NCBI RefSeq assembly: GCF_009733535.1
Contig: NZ_SMMI01000015.1
Span: forward strand, 38,062 to 102,061
Reading direction: 5' to 3'
From: Sphingobacterium endophyticum
GTDB lineage: Bacteria; Bacteroidota; Bacteroidia; Sphingobacteriales; Sphingobacteriaceae
DNA length: 64,000 nt
Part shown: piece by piece, positions 6,617 through 15,863 of the stretch
How the letters are laid out: each line of letters begins with the position of its first letter
How positions within the stretch are numbered: position 1 is the stretch's first letter
Translations under genes and position numbers: made by a program
The notes under the pieces: model-generated
What the model was told of the DNA's origin: nothing
The model's input: only the letters and a program-made list of their open reading frames with translations
Database searches by the model: none

Positions 6617-9550
6617 ATGTTTTTGAATTGCAAGACTTGGTTTAGTTTTCATTATGGAACCATTCCAACAAAGGATTTGGTGGAGAAGGGACAGCTACTC
6701 GGGCTGAAGGCAATGGCATTGACCAATATCAACAGCACGGCAGATTGTTGGGATTTTGTATTGAAATGTCAAGAGGCGAATATCAAGCCCATTGTTGGTG
6801 TTGAAGTACGGAATGAAAATGAATTTTGTTATATTCTTTTAGCAAAGAATAATGCTGGATTGCTGGCGATTCAAAGCTTTCTTTCATTTTATAAGCAGCG
6901 CAAATTAGCATTTCCCAACAGGCCATCATTTGAGTCTGCGGATATTTGGGTTATCTATTCATTTGGGAATCACCCTGAATTGGATCAATTGGGAGGTCAG
7001 GAGCTTGTAGGTCTGAGGATGGAAGATCTTAATAAGTTGAGTTGGCAAGAGGCATTAAATGCGGACTGTTGGGTCATCTTGCACCCGGTAACCTATCAGG
7101 ATAAAACTAATTATGACCTACATCGTATTTTAAGGGCGATTGCTAAGAATACGTTGTTATCAAAACTAACAAAGGACGATTTTGCAAAGCCCAATGAAAC
7201 CTTGTTGGATGAGGAAACATTAGTATATGCTTTTGCAAGATTTCCAACGGTCATCAGTAAGACGATGCAGGTAATTAAAAGCTGCTCGATTGAAATGGAG
7301 TTCCACATTGATAAGAATAAAAAGCATTTTACAGCTTCGGAGGAAGGTGACCATGAGCTATTGAGAAAATTGGCTATTGAAGGTTGTAAGATTCGATACG
7401 GAGTCAAAAATAAAAAGGCGATGGATCGTGTGGAGAAGGAGCTGTCTATCATCAAGCAATCCAAGTTTAACTCATATTTCTTGATTGTTTGGGATATGCT
7501 TCGATATGCGAATGAGCAGGGTTTTTACCATGTTGGTCGCGGTAGTGGAGCCAATTCTGTTGTTGCCTATTGTCTTCGTATCACAGATGTGGATCCCATG
7601 AAATTAGATCTATATTTCGAGAGGTTCCTGAATCCCAACCGAACATCGCCGCCAGATTTTGATATTGACTTTAGCTGGAAAGATCGGGATTCGATTTTTG
7701 AATACTTATTTATGCGATATGGGCGTCAGCATGTTTCCTTACTTGGGATGTATACGACCTTTCAACGACGAGCAATTGTTAGGGAACTGGGTAAAGTTTT
7801 CGGCTTACCGAAGGAAGAGATAGATGAGTTGGTTCATAAGCGGGAATGGTCTGCTGAGGATAAGATTCAGCGCTGGATTCAGAAGTATGGCGCCTTGTTA
7901 GTTGATTTTCCAAGCAATGTCAGTGTACATGCAGCAGGGGTCTTAATTAGTGAGCAGCCCTTGAATCAATATGGGGTATTGGAGTTGCCACCTAAGGGTT
8001 TCTTAACTCTGCATATGGATATGTTCGAAGCAGATAGAATCGGTTTGTTTAAGTTCGATATCTTGAGCCAACGGGGTTTAGGACATATAAAAGATGCATT
8101 GGAATTGGTGTTGCGAAATAAGGGGAAGCATATCGATATACATCAAGTAGAGCGTTTTTTAGAGGATCCTAAATTGGCGGATATGATTCAAAAGGCAGAC
8201 ACGATAGGCTGCTTTTATATTGAAAGTCCTGCGATGCGTCAGTTATTGGGCAAGCTGAAGTGTTCGGATTATATTACGCTGGTAGCCGCCAGTTCAATTA
8301 TCCGTCCGGGCGTTGCCCAATCAGGCATGATGAAGCAATATATTGAACGCTATCACGATAGGGACAAGGTTGAGTACTTACATCCTAAAATGAAGGAGCT
8401 TTTGGAGGAAACTTTTGGTGTTATGGTTTATCAGGAGGATGTTATTAGGGTTGCGCACCATTTTGGGGGGATTTCATTGGAAGAGGCTGATATCCTGCGT
8501 CGGGCGATGAGTGGGAAGTATAGGTCGGAGAATAAGTTTGAATTGATGCGAGAGAAGTTTTTTGCCAATTGTCGAGCGCAAGGTTATGAAGAGGCAATTA
8601 CGGCAGAGGTTTGGAGACAGATGGAGAGTTTCGGCGGCTATTCTTTTGCCAAAGGACACTCCGCATCTTTCGCCGTTGAAAGCTATCAGAGTCTATATTT
8701 AAAAACCTATTTTCCATGTGAATTCTATGTTGCGGTGATCAATAACTTTGGCGGTTTTTACAGGACGGAATTTTATTTTCATGAACTTCAGAAGAATGGC
8801 GGGGAGATTGAACTTCCATGCTTGAATCACAGCGACTATCTGACGAATATCATGGGTCAGCAGGTGTATGTGGGATTGATTCACCTTCAAGGTTTGGAAC
8901 AGGATTTTGCCCATCAGATTGTAGAGGAAAGACAAAGGAATGGTTTCTATAAAAGTTTGAACGATGTTTTGCAACGGTTGCATCCAGCTCCTGAGCAGCT
9001 CAATATCCTGATTCGGATCGGGGCATTAAGATTTACGGGGATGGATAAGAAAACCTTGTTATGGGAGGCTAATTTTAGAAATAAACGTACCGAAAAGGAC
9101 GATCCTGTTACTTTATTCGAAACGGAGGAGCTGAAGTTCTCTTTACCTGATTTTGAAAAGAATAGGAAGGAAGATCTTCGAGATGAACTGGATCTATTGG
9201 GTTTTGTGGTTGGAGATTTTTATGAGCTTCTGAATAGGGAGCATCTGAAAGGCAGTATTTTGGTCAAGGAATTGACGAACCTGCTTGGACAACAGATAAA
9301 AGTTATTGGCAGGCTTGTAACCTTGAAGGAAACACGGACGATAAAGAAGGAGCGGATGTGTTTTGGGACCTTTTTGGATGTTGAGGGCGAATGGTTGGAT
9401 ACGGTTCATTTTCCTCCAGTATTGAGGCAATATCCATTTCAAGGAGGTGGATTCTATGAACTGCACGGACGGGTTATGGAAGAGTTTGGCGTTTATAGTG
9501 TTGAGGTTACCGCCATGCGAAAATTGGGCTCTGATTTAGGTGAGAATTAA
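6617..9550 (+). CDS. dnaE2: Error-prone DNA polymerase III alpha subunit (DnaE2/ImuC-like)
   Basis: A C-family DNA polymerase of 977 residues, clearly shorter than replicative DnaE (about 1160) and closer to the ImuC/DnaE2 group used in damage-induced mutagenesis. Seen: the catalytic motif PPDFDIDF, the third catalytic Asp in LFKFDILSQRGL, the fingers region GRGSGANSVVAYCL, an HhH region, and a C-terminal OB domain (IKVIGRLVTLKETRTIKK onward). The N-terminal PHP domain is present but its metal ligands are gone: where others have HxHSxxS and TDH/TDF, this has LNCKTWFSFHYG and LTNIN. ATG 6617 gives a normal start. A perfect 19-bp hairpin follows. It is probably the functional partner of the dinB product; SOS control is not visible. 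Confidence 0.88.
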   Translation: MFLNCKTWFSFHYGTIPTKDLVEKGQLLGLKAMALTNINSTADCWDFVLKCQEANIKPIVGVEVRNENEFCYILLAKNNAGLLAIQSFLSFYKQRKLAFPNRPSFESADIWVIYSFGNHPELDQLGGQELVGLRMEDLNKLSWQEALNADCWVILHPVTYQDKTNYDLHRILRAIAKNTLLSKLTKDDFAKPNETLLDEETLVYAFARFPTVISKTMQVIKSCSIEMEFHIDKNKKHFTASEEGDHELLRKLAIEGCKIRYGVKNKKAMDRVEKELSIIKQSKFNSYFLIVWDMLRYANEQGFYHVGRGSGANSVVAYCLRITDVDPMKLDLYFERFLNPNRTSPPDFDIDFSWKDRDSIFEYLFMRYGRQHVSLLGMYTTFQRRAIVRELGKVFGLPKEEIDELVHKREWSAEDKIQRWIQKYGALLVDFPSNVSVHAAGVLISEQPLNQYGVLELPPKGFLTLHMDMFEADRIGLFKFDILSQRGLGHIKDALELVLRNKGKHIDIHQVERFLEDPKLADMIQKADTIGCFYIESPAMRQLLGKLKCSDYITLVAASSIIRPGVAQSGMMKQYIERYHDRDKVEYLHPKMKELLEETFGVMVYQEDVIRVAHHFGGISLEEADILRRAMSGKYRSENKFELMREKFFANCRAQGYEEAITAEVWRQMESFGGYSFAKGHSASFAVESYQSLYLKTYFPCEFYVAVINNFGGFYRTEFYFHELQKNGGEIELPCLNHSDYLTNIMGQQVYVGLIHLQGLEQDFAHQIVEERQRNGFYKSLNDVLQRLHPAPEQLNILIRIGALRFTGMDKKTLLWEANFRNKRTEKDDPVTLFETEELKFSLPDFEKNRKEDLRDELDLLGFVVGDFYELLNREHLKGSILVKELTNLLGQQIKVIGRLVTLKETRTIKKERMCFGTFLDVEGEWLDTVHFPPVLRQYPFQGGGFYELHGRVMEEFGVYSVEVTAMRKLGSDLGEN

Positions 9551-9551
9551 G

Positions 9552-9597
9552 ATAAAAGAAAACGGGACGTATGTTTTTACGTCCCGTTTTCTTTTAT
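9552..9597. terminator. Bidirectional terminator between dnaE and the AI-2E transporter gene
   Basis: A perfect 19-bp inverted repeat, 9552-9570 with 9579-9597, loop ATGTTTTT, core ACGGGACGT, flanked by A-rich and T-rich arms so it can stop transcription from both sides of the convergent genes. Confidence 0.9.
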
Positions 9598-10896
9598 TTA
9601 ATCTTCTTTATTTTCCTCTTTATTGTCTTTGTTTTTTTGAAATTCGTCCTGAGGGAGGTCTTCATAAGGTAATTCCTCAGACTCATTGATTTCCTTATAT
9701 TTCATTTCCGCATTGGGAGCCTGCTCCAGGTTATCGACATGAACATCCAGATCAACTTTAATTTTTTTCTTGTTTTTAGGCATTCGAACAATTCCCCATT
9801 TCATTAGTAATTCTTGCGTAGAATTTCTTTTTAGGTGAAGTTTTTCTGGTTCACCGATTAAGAATCCGAATGCTTCCATGTTAGGGTTAGCATCGAAGAT
9901 AACCTTTAATGTAGCGATTAAAGGCAGGGCAATAATTAAGCCGGCAAGTCCAAACAGCATCCCTCCTAATAGGATTCCGATAATTGCCATCAATGGATTG
10001 ATGCTCACCTTTGATCCTACGATATTAGGCGTGATGATATTTCCTTCAAGGAATTGAACGACTTGGAACCAGGCAACTACTCCTAAAGCATAGAGCGCAC
10101 TATCCTTGGTGGCAAGGGCAAATAATGCTGGAAGGATTGAACCAATAGCAATTCCAATATAGGGCAGGAGCATCAGCAAAGAAGCAAGGGAGCCAAAGAA
10201 CCAAGCATAATCAATTCCCAGAGCCATTAAACCGACGGTATTTAATACAGCTACAATTCCCATGACGGTAATTAATCCGACTAAATAACTCTGCACAACT
10301 TCGTAAATTTTATTCAGTACTTCATTGACTTTGCTCTGAGGCGAAGACTTAAATGCTTTAAAGAAAAATTCGCGAAAGAAATCGCGATAATACAACAGGA
10401 AAAAACTTAATAGGGGTACTAATATGGCACTAGCGAGAATATTTCCAATTGAGCCAAAGGTGGATGTCAGCATTCCGCCTGCATTTTCCATGGCTTTTTC
10501 ACCCTGTTCTCTTAATTTTTCCATTATTTCTGTTCTTTCAATTCCGAACTGGGTCTCTATCCATTTCTGTCCACCCTCAAATACAGAGAGTACTTTGTCC
10601 GTAATTGACGATGCATCTTTACCAATTAAGATACTTTCATAAACAATAAACCATGACAACCCTGAAATAACTGCGATGGCAACAATAACAGCTAGAATTG
10701 CTGAGAAAGCTTTTCCTAGGCGCAACCTTTCAAAAAATCGAGCTAAGGGATATAGGGAAATTGAAATCAGAATTGAGAATATTAAAGGCAGTAAAACACT
10801 CTGAGTAACATACATGAGTGCTAGGATTAATGCCAGAGCCATCAGACTAGAGGCTAATTCAAATGAGTATGGTCTTTTGGTTTGTTTATTTTCCAT
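9598..10896 (-). CDS. AI-2E family transporter (PerM/YhhT-like)
   Basis: A 432-residue polytopic membrane protein of the AI-2E exporter family. Seen: two N-terminal hydrophobic segments (about residues 16-60), a soluble loop (about 85-150, SSITDKVLSVFEGGQKW), then further membrane segments with the family signature motifs VQFLEGNIITPNIVGSKV and NPLMAIIGILLGGMLFGLAGLIIALP. The last 75 or so residues are hydrophilic and acidic, probably cytosolic. Family members export small solutes or act as Na+/H+ antiporters; the substrate here is unknown. The stop codon abuts the shared terminator. It lies 7 bp downstream of the MFS gene and is probably co-transcribed with it. Confidence 0.88.
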   Translation of the reverse strand: MENKQTKRPYSFELASSLMALALILALMYVTQSVLLPLIFSILISISLYPLARFFERLRLGKAFSAILAVIVAIAVISGLSWFIVYESILIGKDASSITDKVLSVFEGGQKWIETQFGIERTEIMEKLREQGEKAMENAGGMLTSTFGSIGNILASAILVPLLSFFLLYYRDFFREFFFKAFKSSPQSKVNEVLNKIYEVVQSYLVGLITVMGIVAVLNTVGLMALGIDYAWFFGSLASLLMLLPYIGIAIGSILPALFALATKDSALYALGVVAWFQVVQFLEGNIITPNIVGSKVSINPLMAIIGILLGGMLFGLAGLIIALPLIATLKVIFDANPNMEAFGFLIGEPEKLHLKRNSTQELLMKWGIVRMPKNKKKIKVDLDVHVDNLEQAPNAEMKYKEINESEELPYEDLPQDEFQKNKDNKEENKED

Positions 10897-10903
10897 ATGA
10901 AAT

Positions 10904-12097
10904 CTATAACAGGTTTTGTGATTTTTTGTTTTTAGCGTTCCAATATAATACGTAAATAAATGCCAGCAATATTACTATTGCATTTCCATAGAAAATATAC
11001 GGAATTCTAAGAATTTGGTCATGATAAATGTATCCAGCAAATAATGCGCCACCTCCAATTCCTGCTTCAAGAGCGATGTACATGGTGGCCATGGCTTTTC
11101 CACGATATTGAGGAAGTGAAAGGTCAATGGTCCAGGCATTTACTGCTGGGGAAAAGATTCCAGTACCAATTCCGTACAGACATGCGCCGATGACGAGTTG
11201 AGCGATATTATCTCCGAATCCAAGATACATAATGGAAATGGCGATAACGATCAATCCCACTTTCATGACGGAAATTCTGCCATAGCGATCGGCAATTTTT
11301 CCAGAAACAAACCTTATTCCAATGGATGCTAGGGTATAAGCAGTGAAAAATAATCCTTTGTTAGCAATACCAAGGTGTTCGCTCCAATCGGGAATTAAAG
11401 TTAGGATAACTCCATATGCAGTATAGGAAAGAAGAGTTACTATGGCAGCAGGAATTACCCTGATTTCAATTATGTCCCTTCTTGATATTTTCAGCATCTT
11501 GGGCGAGAATCGGTTTTTTTCCTTTAATGTTTCTTTCATATTCATCACGATGATAATGGAAAGAAAAGCAAACGCGGAAGAGCTATAGAACATGGTATTG
11601 AGGTCATAGGCTTGGGCGATATAACTACCGACTGCTGGGCCTAATGCTCCCCCAATACTGAAGCAAAGACCATGCATCCCCAACGCTTCACCCCATCTTG
11701 AAGACGGAATAATATCAGCGATATAGGCTGAAGTGGCTGTCGGTTTAAACCCTGTAGAGAAGCCATGAACTAAACGTAAAAGAAAAAAACCTGCAACAGA
11801 ACTTAGGATTGGATATAAAAAGCCACAGATCACGCAAACCGTAGAACCAATTGCCATAACGGGCACACGTCCCCATTTATCTGTGAGTCTGCCACTAAAA
11901 GGGCGCGATATTCCAGCAGTCAATGTGAATAACGCGATGATTAATCCCTTATGTGCCGCTCCACCAAGGGAAGATAAGTAGTTTGGTAATTCAGGGATAA
12001 TCATGTTAAAGCTAGCTGAGAATAATAGCGAGCTCAAACAGAGAAGACCAAATTGTATGGTATAAAGTGGTTGTTCTTCGTTTATATTATTCTCCAT
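10904..12097 (-). CDS. Major facilitator superfamily transporter
   Basis: A 397-residue MFS permease with about twelve hydrophobic segments. The loop 2-3 signature is visible as GRLTDKWGRVPVM, with its repeat in the second half as GKIADRYGRISVM. Motif-C-like glycine and proline sequence follows (GGALGPAVGSYIAQA), a feature of drug antiporters. Substrate cannot be assigned. The start overlaps the end of the upstream RNA methyltransferase gene by 11 bp, so the two are translationally coupled; AI-2E transporter gene follows by 7 bp, giving a three-gene operon. Confidence 0.85.
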   Translation of the reverse strand: MENNINEEQPLYTIQFGLLCLSSLLFSASFNMIIPELPNYLSSLGGAAHKGLIIALFTLTAGISRPFSGRLTDKWGRVPVMAIGSTVCVICGFLYPILSSVAGFFLLRLVHGFSTGFKPTATSAYIADIIPSSRWGEALGMHGLCFSIGGALGPAVGSYIAQAYDLNTMFYSSSAFAFLSIIIVMNMKETLKEKNRFSPKMLKISRRDIIEIRVIPAAIVTLLSYTAYGVILTLIPDWSEHLGIANKGLFFTAYTLASIGIRFVSGKIADRYGRISVMKVGLIVIAISIMYLGFGDNIAQLVIGACLYGIGTGIFSPAVNAWTIDLSLPQYRGKAMATMYIALEAGIGGGALFAGYIYHDQILRIPYIFYGNAIVILLAFIYVLYWNAKNKKSQNLL

Positions 12098-12851
12098 TTT
12101 TTCTCTCCAAATATTGTCGAGTTAGTTCTGAGCAGAAAATGGTGGTAGCAACAGCCACGTTTAAAGATTCCGCATGCCCAATTCGAGGAATTGTAATGGC
12201 TTTGGTCACCTTGGGGATCAGGCTTTCACGAATTCCATTTCCTTCGTTTCCCATCATGATAAATCCATGATTTCCAAAATCTGTATCATAGATGGATTCA
12301 CCATTTAATAAAGCCCCGAAAACTGGGAGGCTGTTTTGAGCGATAAATTCTTCAAGGTCGATATAATGGAGTTTAATTCTAGAAAGAGAGCCCATTGTAG
12401 CTTGGACTACTTTAGGATTATAAGCGTCCACAGTTCCGATTGAACAAATAATATTTTCTATTCCGAACCATTCAGCAGTACGAATAATCGTTCCCAAATT
12501 GCCAGGATCTTGAACATCGTCTAAGATTAAACTATGCTTTCCTTGGAGCTCTTGTTTATCGAAATGGGTATTTTGAGGAATTTCAACCAATGCCAATGCA
12601 CCTTGCGGATTCTTCAAGCTACTTATCTTAGCAAATTCAGCTACAGAAACATCTTCAAGTTTTATATTTTGGGGTATTTTGCCCAATTTTGCAGCTGCTT
12701 CCGCGGTCGCAAAAATTTTACCTATCTTGTAGCTCGATTGGATAAATTCCAACACAGATTTGATTCCTTCTACTACAAATAAGCTGTGCTGAGTACGGAA
12801 CTTTTTATGCTGCAATGACGTGATTAAACTGATTTGAGCTTTTGACAACAT
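12087..12851 (-). CDS. TrmH/SpoU family RNA 2'-O-methyltransferase
   Basis: A 254-residue SPOUT-class methyltransferase that uses S-adenosylmethionine to methylate a ribose in rRNA or tRNA. The N-terminal substrate-binding region includes HSLFVVEG, the usual start of the SpoU substrate-binding domain. The three SPOUT motifs are clear: DPGNLGTIIRTAEWFG (motif 1), IMMGNEGNGIRESL (motif 2) and ESLNVAVATTIF (motif 3, the trefoil knot). The RNA target cannot be told from sequence; RlmB-like 23S rRNA modification is one option. The gene is divergent from tamL with only 7 bp between start codons, so the promoters overlap the coding regions. A methyltransferase next to a tamL-type gene is familiar from other Bacteroidota (recollection, not checked). 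Confidence 0.9.
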   Translation of the reverse strand: MLSKAQISLITSLQHKKFRTQHSLFVVEGIKSVLEFIQSSYKIGKIFATAEAAAKLGKIPQNIKLEDVSVAEFAKISSLKNPQGALALVEIPQNTHFDKQELQGKHSLILDDVQDPGNLGTIIRTAEWFGIENIICSIGTVDAYNPKVVQATMGSLSRIKLHYIDLEEFIAQNSLPVFGALLNGESIYDTDFGNHGFIMMGNEGNGIRESLIPKVTKAITIPRIGHAESLNVAVATTIFCSELTRQYLERKNGE

Positions 12852-12858
12852 GGGATGA

Positions 12859-15210
12859 ATGACTAAAAAAAGAAGTTTTTTATTTTTTGCAAGTATAACG
12901 TTTTTGTCGCTAATTATTGCGTCCTGTCGTTCGGCGAAATACCTTGACGATCATCAGTACCTGGTGACAGATGTTGATTTAAATGGTGTTACACCGGAAT
13001 TGAAAGAATCTGCAGGAATGTATGTAGCGAATGAAATTCGTCCAAATTCCCCTTTGTATCTAACGATTTATAATCTTTTCAATACCCGTGATGGCCGATA
13101 TAAGACGGAAAAGATTAAGAATGTTGGCGAAGCACCTAGGATTTTGGATTCTGCAGTTGTTGAACTGTCAGCCAATCAAATAGAGCGATTTTTGCAGACC
13201 AAAGGTTATTTCAATGCGAAAGTTCAGCCTCAAATTGAATTCAATAACAAGAAGGCCAAGATAGACTTTAATGCTAATCTTGGTAATCCATATATTGTTC
13301 GTGATATACAAAGGAATGTAGCTGACCCAATAGTTGATTCAATCTATCAGGAGAAAGTGGTTCCAAGAAGTCTCTTAAAGTCAGGCAAAAAATATGATGC
13401 TGCCGATCTTTATCTGGAACGGGAAAGAATGTATTCTCAGATGCGTGAATCCGGATATTATGATTATTTGAGGCAGTATATGCGGACTGGAATAGACACC
13501 ATAGGGCTAAACAATCAGGCTGATTTATTGATTCAAGTTTCCGACCGAGAAGATTCCAGCAAGCATAAGGTTTATTATATCGACAGTGTATATTTTACAG
13601 TAGAAGCTGCCGAACCTGAATTAAAAAGATTTTCTGAAGGCAAATATGATTCCTTAACAAAGATTTTTTATACGGATGAAACCGGGAATTTCAAGTTAAG
13701 GCCATTGTCAAGATATGCCTTCTTAAGGTCGGGGCAGAAATTCAATAGTCAAAATGAAGAATTAGCCTACGATAGACTTTATGAGATGAATGGCTTTCGT
13801 TCGGTAAAGATCAACTATCAAAAAAAGGATTCCAATAAATTAGATGTTGATTATAATCTGGTGCCTAGGTCAGCGATGAGTAACCAAATTGAAGGAGAAT
13901 TTACCTTCAGTTCAGGGATGAGTGGTTTCAACGTTGGTAACACCTTTTCGCATCGCAATGTTTTTGGAGGTTCAGAGACGATAGAGGTGAAAATGCGCTA
14001 TGGTGTTTTATTTGATTCTAGGCTACCTGGGAGTTTAACGGATAAGATTTTCAACAATGATTTTCAAGTAGGGGTAAATTTATCGTTTCCAAGACTTCTG
14101 ACTCCATTTCGGGTACGTAGTGTAGGTCGATATGGATTACCCCGAACAACTTTTTCATCGAGTCTTCAACTGTTTTTCCAAGATCAGACGTATGCAAATC
14201 GGTATTGGATCAATAGCCTGAATTATATCTGGTATGAAGCAACGAATAAAATGCATAGCCTTACACCGGTTGTAATTGAATATAGGCATGGACAATTGAA
14301 TGAGGAATTCAAGCAAAGTTTAGAGGATCAAGGATATGGGCTTTACGTGCGGAGTAATGACCGGAAATACTTTGGTCTTGGCGCTCAATATGCCTATACT
14401 TACAATTCTACCAAGTTGACAAGTAAGGAGGATTTTAATTATTTCCGTGGTGCAGTAGATGTGAGTGGAAATCTGTTAGGTCTATTAGGAAATGTCATGA
14501 AGTTCAAAGAGAATTCTGATGGGGAAAAACTTATTTTCGGAGTTCCTTTCCTTCAATATATTAAAGGGGAGGTGGATTACCGATGGTACAAACATTTAGG
14601 CGGTAACCGTCAGTTTGTGTTTCGCCTGAATTCAGGAGTTGCAGTTCCTTATGGGAATAATTCTTCGTTGAATATGATTTTTGAGAAGAGTTTTTTTGCA
14701 GGAGGGATGAATGGTATTCGAGCTTGGCAAGCGAGGACGTTAGGTCCTGGAGGGTATAATCGATCATCGATGAATCCTGACTTTCGTGTAAATCTGAGGA
14801 ATTTAGACCAATTAGGAGAGATCAAGATAGAGTCCAATGCTGAATTTAGATTTAGGATGCTGGACAACTTTTTTGGGGCCAAGTTAAATGGGGCCACTTT
14901 TTTGGATGCTGGAAACGTTTGGAGAATCAGGGAAGATATCATCAATCCTAATGGTGAATTTAGGGGAGATAAGTTTTTATCGCAAATAGCTTTAGGAACT
15001 GGATTTGGATTACGCGTAGACTTGGATTATTTTATTATACGTTTAGATGCCGGACTTAAACTAAAAGACCCTCAATTCTCAGGATCTGATCAATGGGTTA
15101 TCAAGAATTTCTTTGATTCCAAGAAATTTAAAGAAGATTATTATCAAACCAATTGGCCAGATCGATATAGTTTTATTCAATATAATTTTGGAGTTGGAAT
15201 GCCTTTTTAA
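12859..15210 (+). CDS. tamL: BamA/TamA-family outer membrane lipoprotein (TamL-like)
   Basis: A 783-residue Omp85-family protein. It starts with a lipoprotein signal peptide ending IIASC (Cys23), unlike classical TamA, which has an ordinary signal peptide; this is the feature that defines TamL in Bacteroidota. POTRA-like segments occupy roughly residues 35-340 (for example the FLQTKGYFNAKV and YDRLYEMNGFRSVKI stretches), and the remainder is a surface-antigen beta barrel with GGMNGIRAWQARTLGPGGY near the strand-16 lid region. The protein ends in aromatic MPF as outer membrane barrels do. It probably takes part in outer membrane protein or lipid assembly. The partner tamB, often adjacent, is not next to it here. 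Confidence 0.85.
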   Translation: MTKKRSFLFFASITFLSLIIASCRSAKYLDDHQYLVTDVDLNGVTPELKESAGMYVANEIRPNSPLYLTIYNLFNTRDGRYKTEKIKNVGEAPRILDSAVVELSANQIERFLQTKGYFNAKVQPQIEFNNKKAKIDFNANLGNPYIVRDIQRNVADPIVDSIYQEKVVPRSLLKSGKKYDAADLYLERERMYSQMRESGYYDYLRQYMRTGIDTIGLNNQADLLIQVSDREDSSKHKVYYIDSVYFTVEAAEPELKRFSEGKYDSLTKIFYTDETGNFKLRPLSRYAFLRSGQKFNSQNEELAYDRLYEMNGFRSVKINYQKKDSNKLDVDYNLVPRSAMSNQIEGEFTFSSGMSGFNVGNTFSHRNVFGGSETIEVKMRYGVLFDSRLPGSLTDKIFNNDFQVGVNLSFPRLLTPFRVRSVGRYGLPRTTFSSSLQLFFQDQTYANRYWINSLNYIWYEATNKMHSLTPVVIEYRHGQLNEEFKQSLEDQGYGLYVRSNDRKYFGLGAQYAYTYNSTKLTSKEDFNYFRGAVDVSGNLLGLLGNVMKFKENSDGEKLIFGVPFLQYIKGEVDYRWYKHLGGNRQFVFRLNSGVAVPYGNNSSLNMIFEKSFFAGGMNGIRAWQARTLGPGGYNRSSMNPDFRVNLRNLDQLGEIKIESNAEFRFRMLDNFFGAKLNGATFLDAGNVWRIREDIINPNGEFRGDKFLSQIALGTGFGLRVDLDYFIIRLDAGLKLKDPQFSGSDQWVIKNFFDSKKFKEDYYQTNWPDRYSFIQYNFGVGMPF

Positions 15211-15749
15211 AAGAGGTCTTTTACTGCCATAATTGAGCTTTCCAGTAATTGGCGGACATCTAATCCTTTGCTGTGATTCAAATAGAAATAAACTACAGCC
15301 AAAACCAATAGAGTGATTAAGAAGCGTTTGAATTTGTAGGCTATATAAAGGATAAGCAGCGGAATAATAATTAAAAGAATCCCACTGATTTTATAAGGAG
15401 TAATTCCCTTATCGGTCATTCTTAGGAAAAAAAGTTTTCCGATATCTGATCCTGCAAATTTATGTTTAAAGAATACGAAAGTTGAAGATTCAATGGGGTT
15501 GTTTGTCACAGCCACACCATCACTAAATTTTAATTCCTGTTGAAACCCATTGATGGTAAAAGCATAGTTTCCATTTACGGTATTGTCTGTTTTTTCTGCG
15601 GTATCAATGGCAATGATAGCCAATTTACCGTTCTGAGAAAGATTTTCCTTAACCGTAAAGTCCTTAATAATTGCGTTTTGAGCAATGGAAAGATTGGGCA
15701 TCAAGTACAAGATACTAAGGCATATATAGAGAATCCATCTGTTTTTCAT
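15207..15749 (-). CDS. Hypothetical membrane-anchored secreted protein
   Basis: I do not recognise a family. The start was placed at 15749, giving 180 residues that begin MKNRWILYICLSILYL, a good signal peptide with a likely cleavage after SIAQ. A periplasmic region of about 95 residues follows (beta-rich, with the sequence GNYAFTINGFQQEL), then two hydrophobic segments near the C-terminus (ISGILLIIIPLLILYIAY and FLITLLVLAVVYFYL). The longer open frame to 15872 lacks a sensible N-terminus and overlaps the serS promoter. The gene converges on tamL with a 4-bp stop overlap. Confidence 0.6.
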   Translation of the reverse strand: MKNRWILYICLSILYLMPNLSIAQNAIIKDFTVKENLSQNGKLAIIAIDTAEKTDNTVNGNYAFTINGFQQELKFSDGVAVTNNPIESSTFVFFKHKFAGSDIGKLFFLRMTDKGITPYKISGILLIIIPLLILYIAYKFKRFLITLLVLAVVYFYLNHSKGLDVRQLLESSIMAVKDLF

Positions 15750-15804
15750 GATGCAATGATACAAAATTGCAAGGATTCTAGGAATGGATAAGGATAAATT
15801 CAAG

Positions 15805-15835
15805 TTTATTAATTGCAGAGGTCTTCTTATCTTTG
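15805..15835 (+). promoter_or_regulatory. Putative Bacteroidota-type promoter of serS
   Basis: TATCTTTG at 15828-15835 matches the -7 element TAnnTTTG. TTTA at 15805-15808, 19 bp upstream, is a near match to the -33 element TTTG. The serS ATG follows 28 bp later. Confidence 0.5.
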
Positions 15836-15863
15836 CAACATTATAAATAAAAAGCATAATTAT

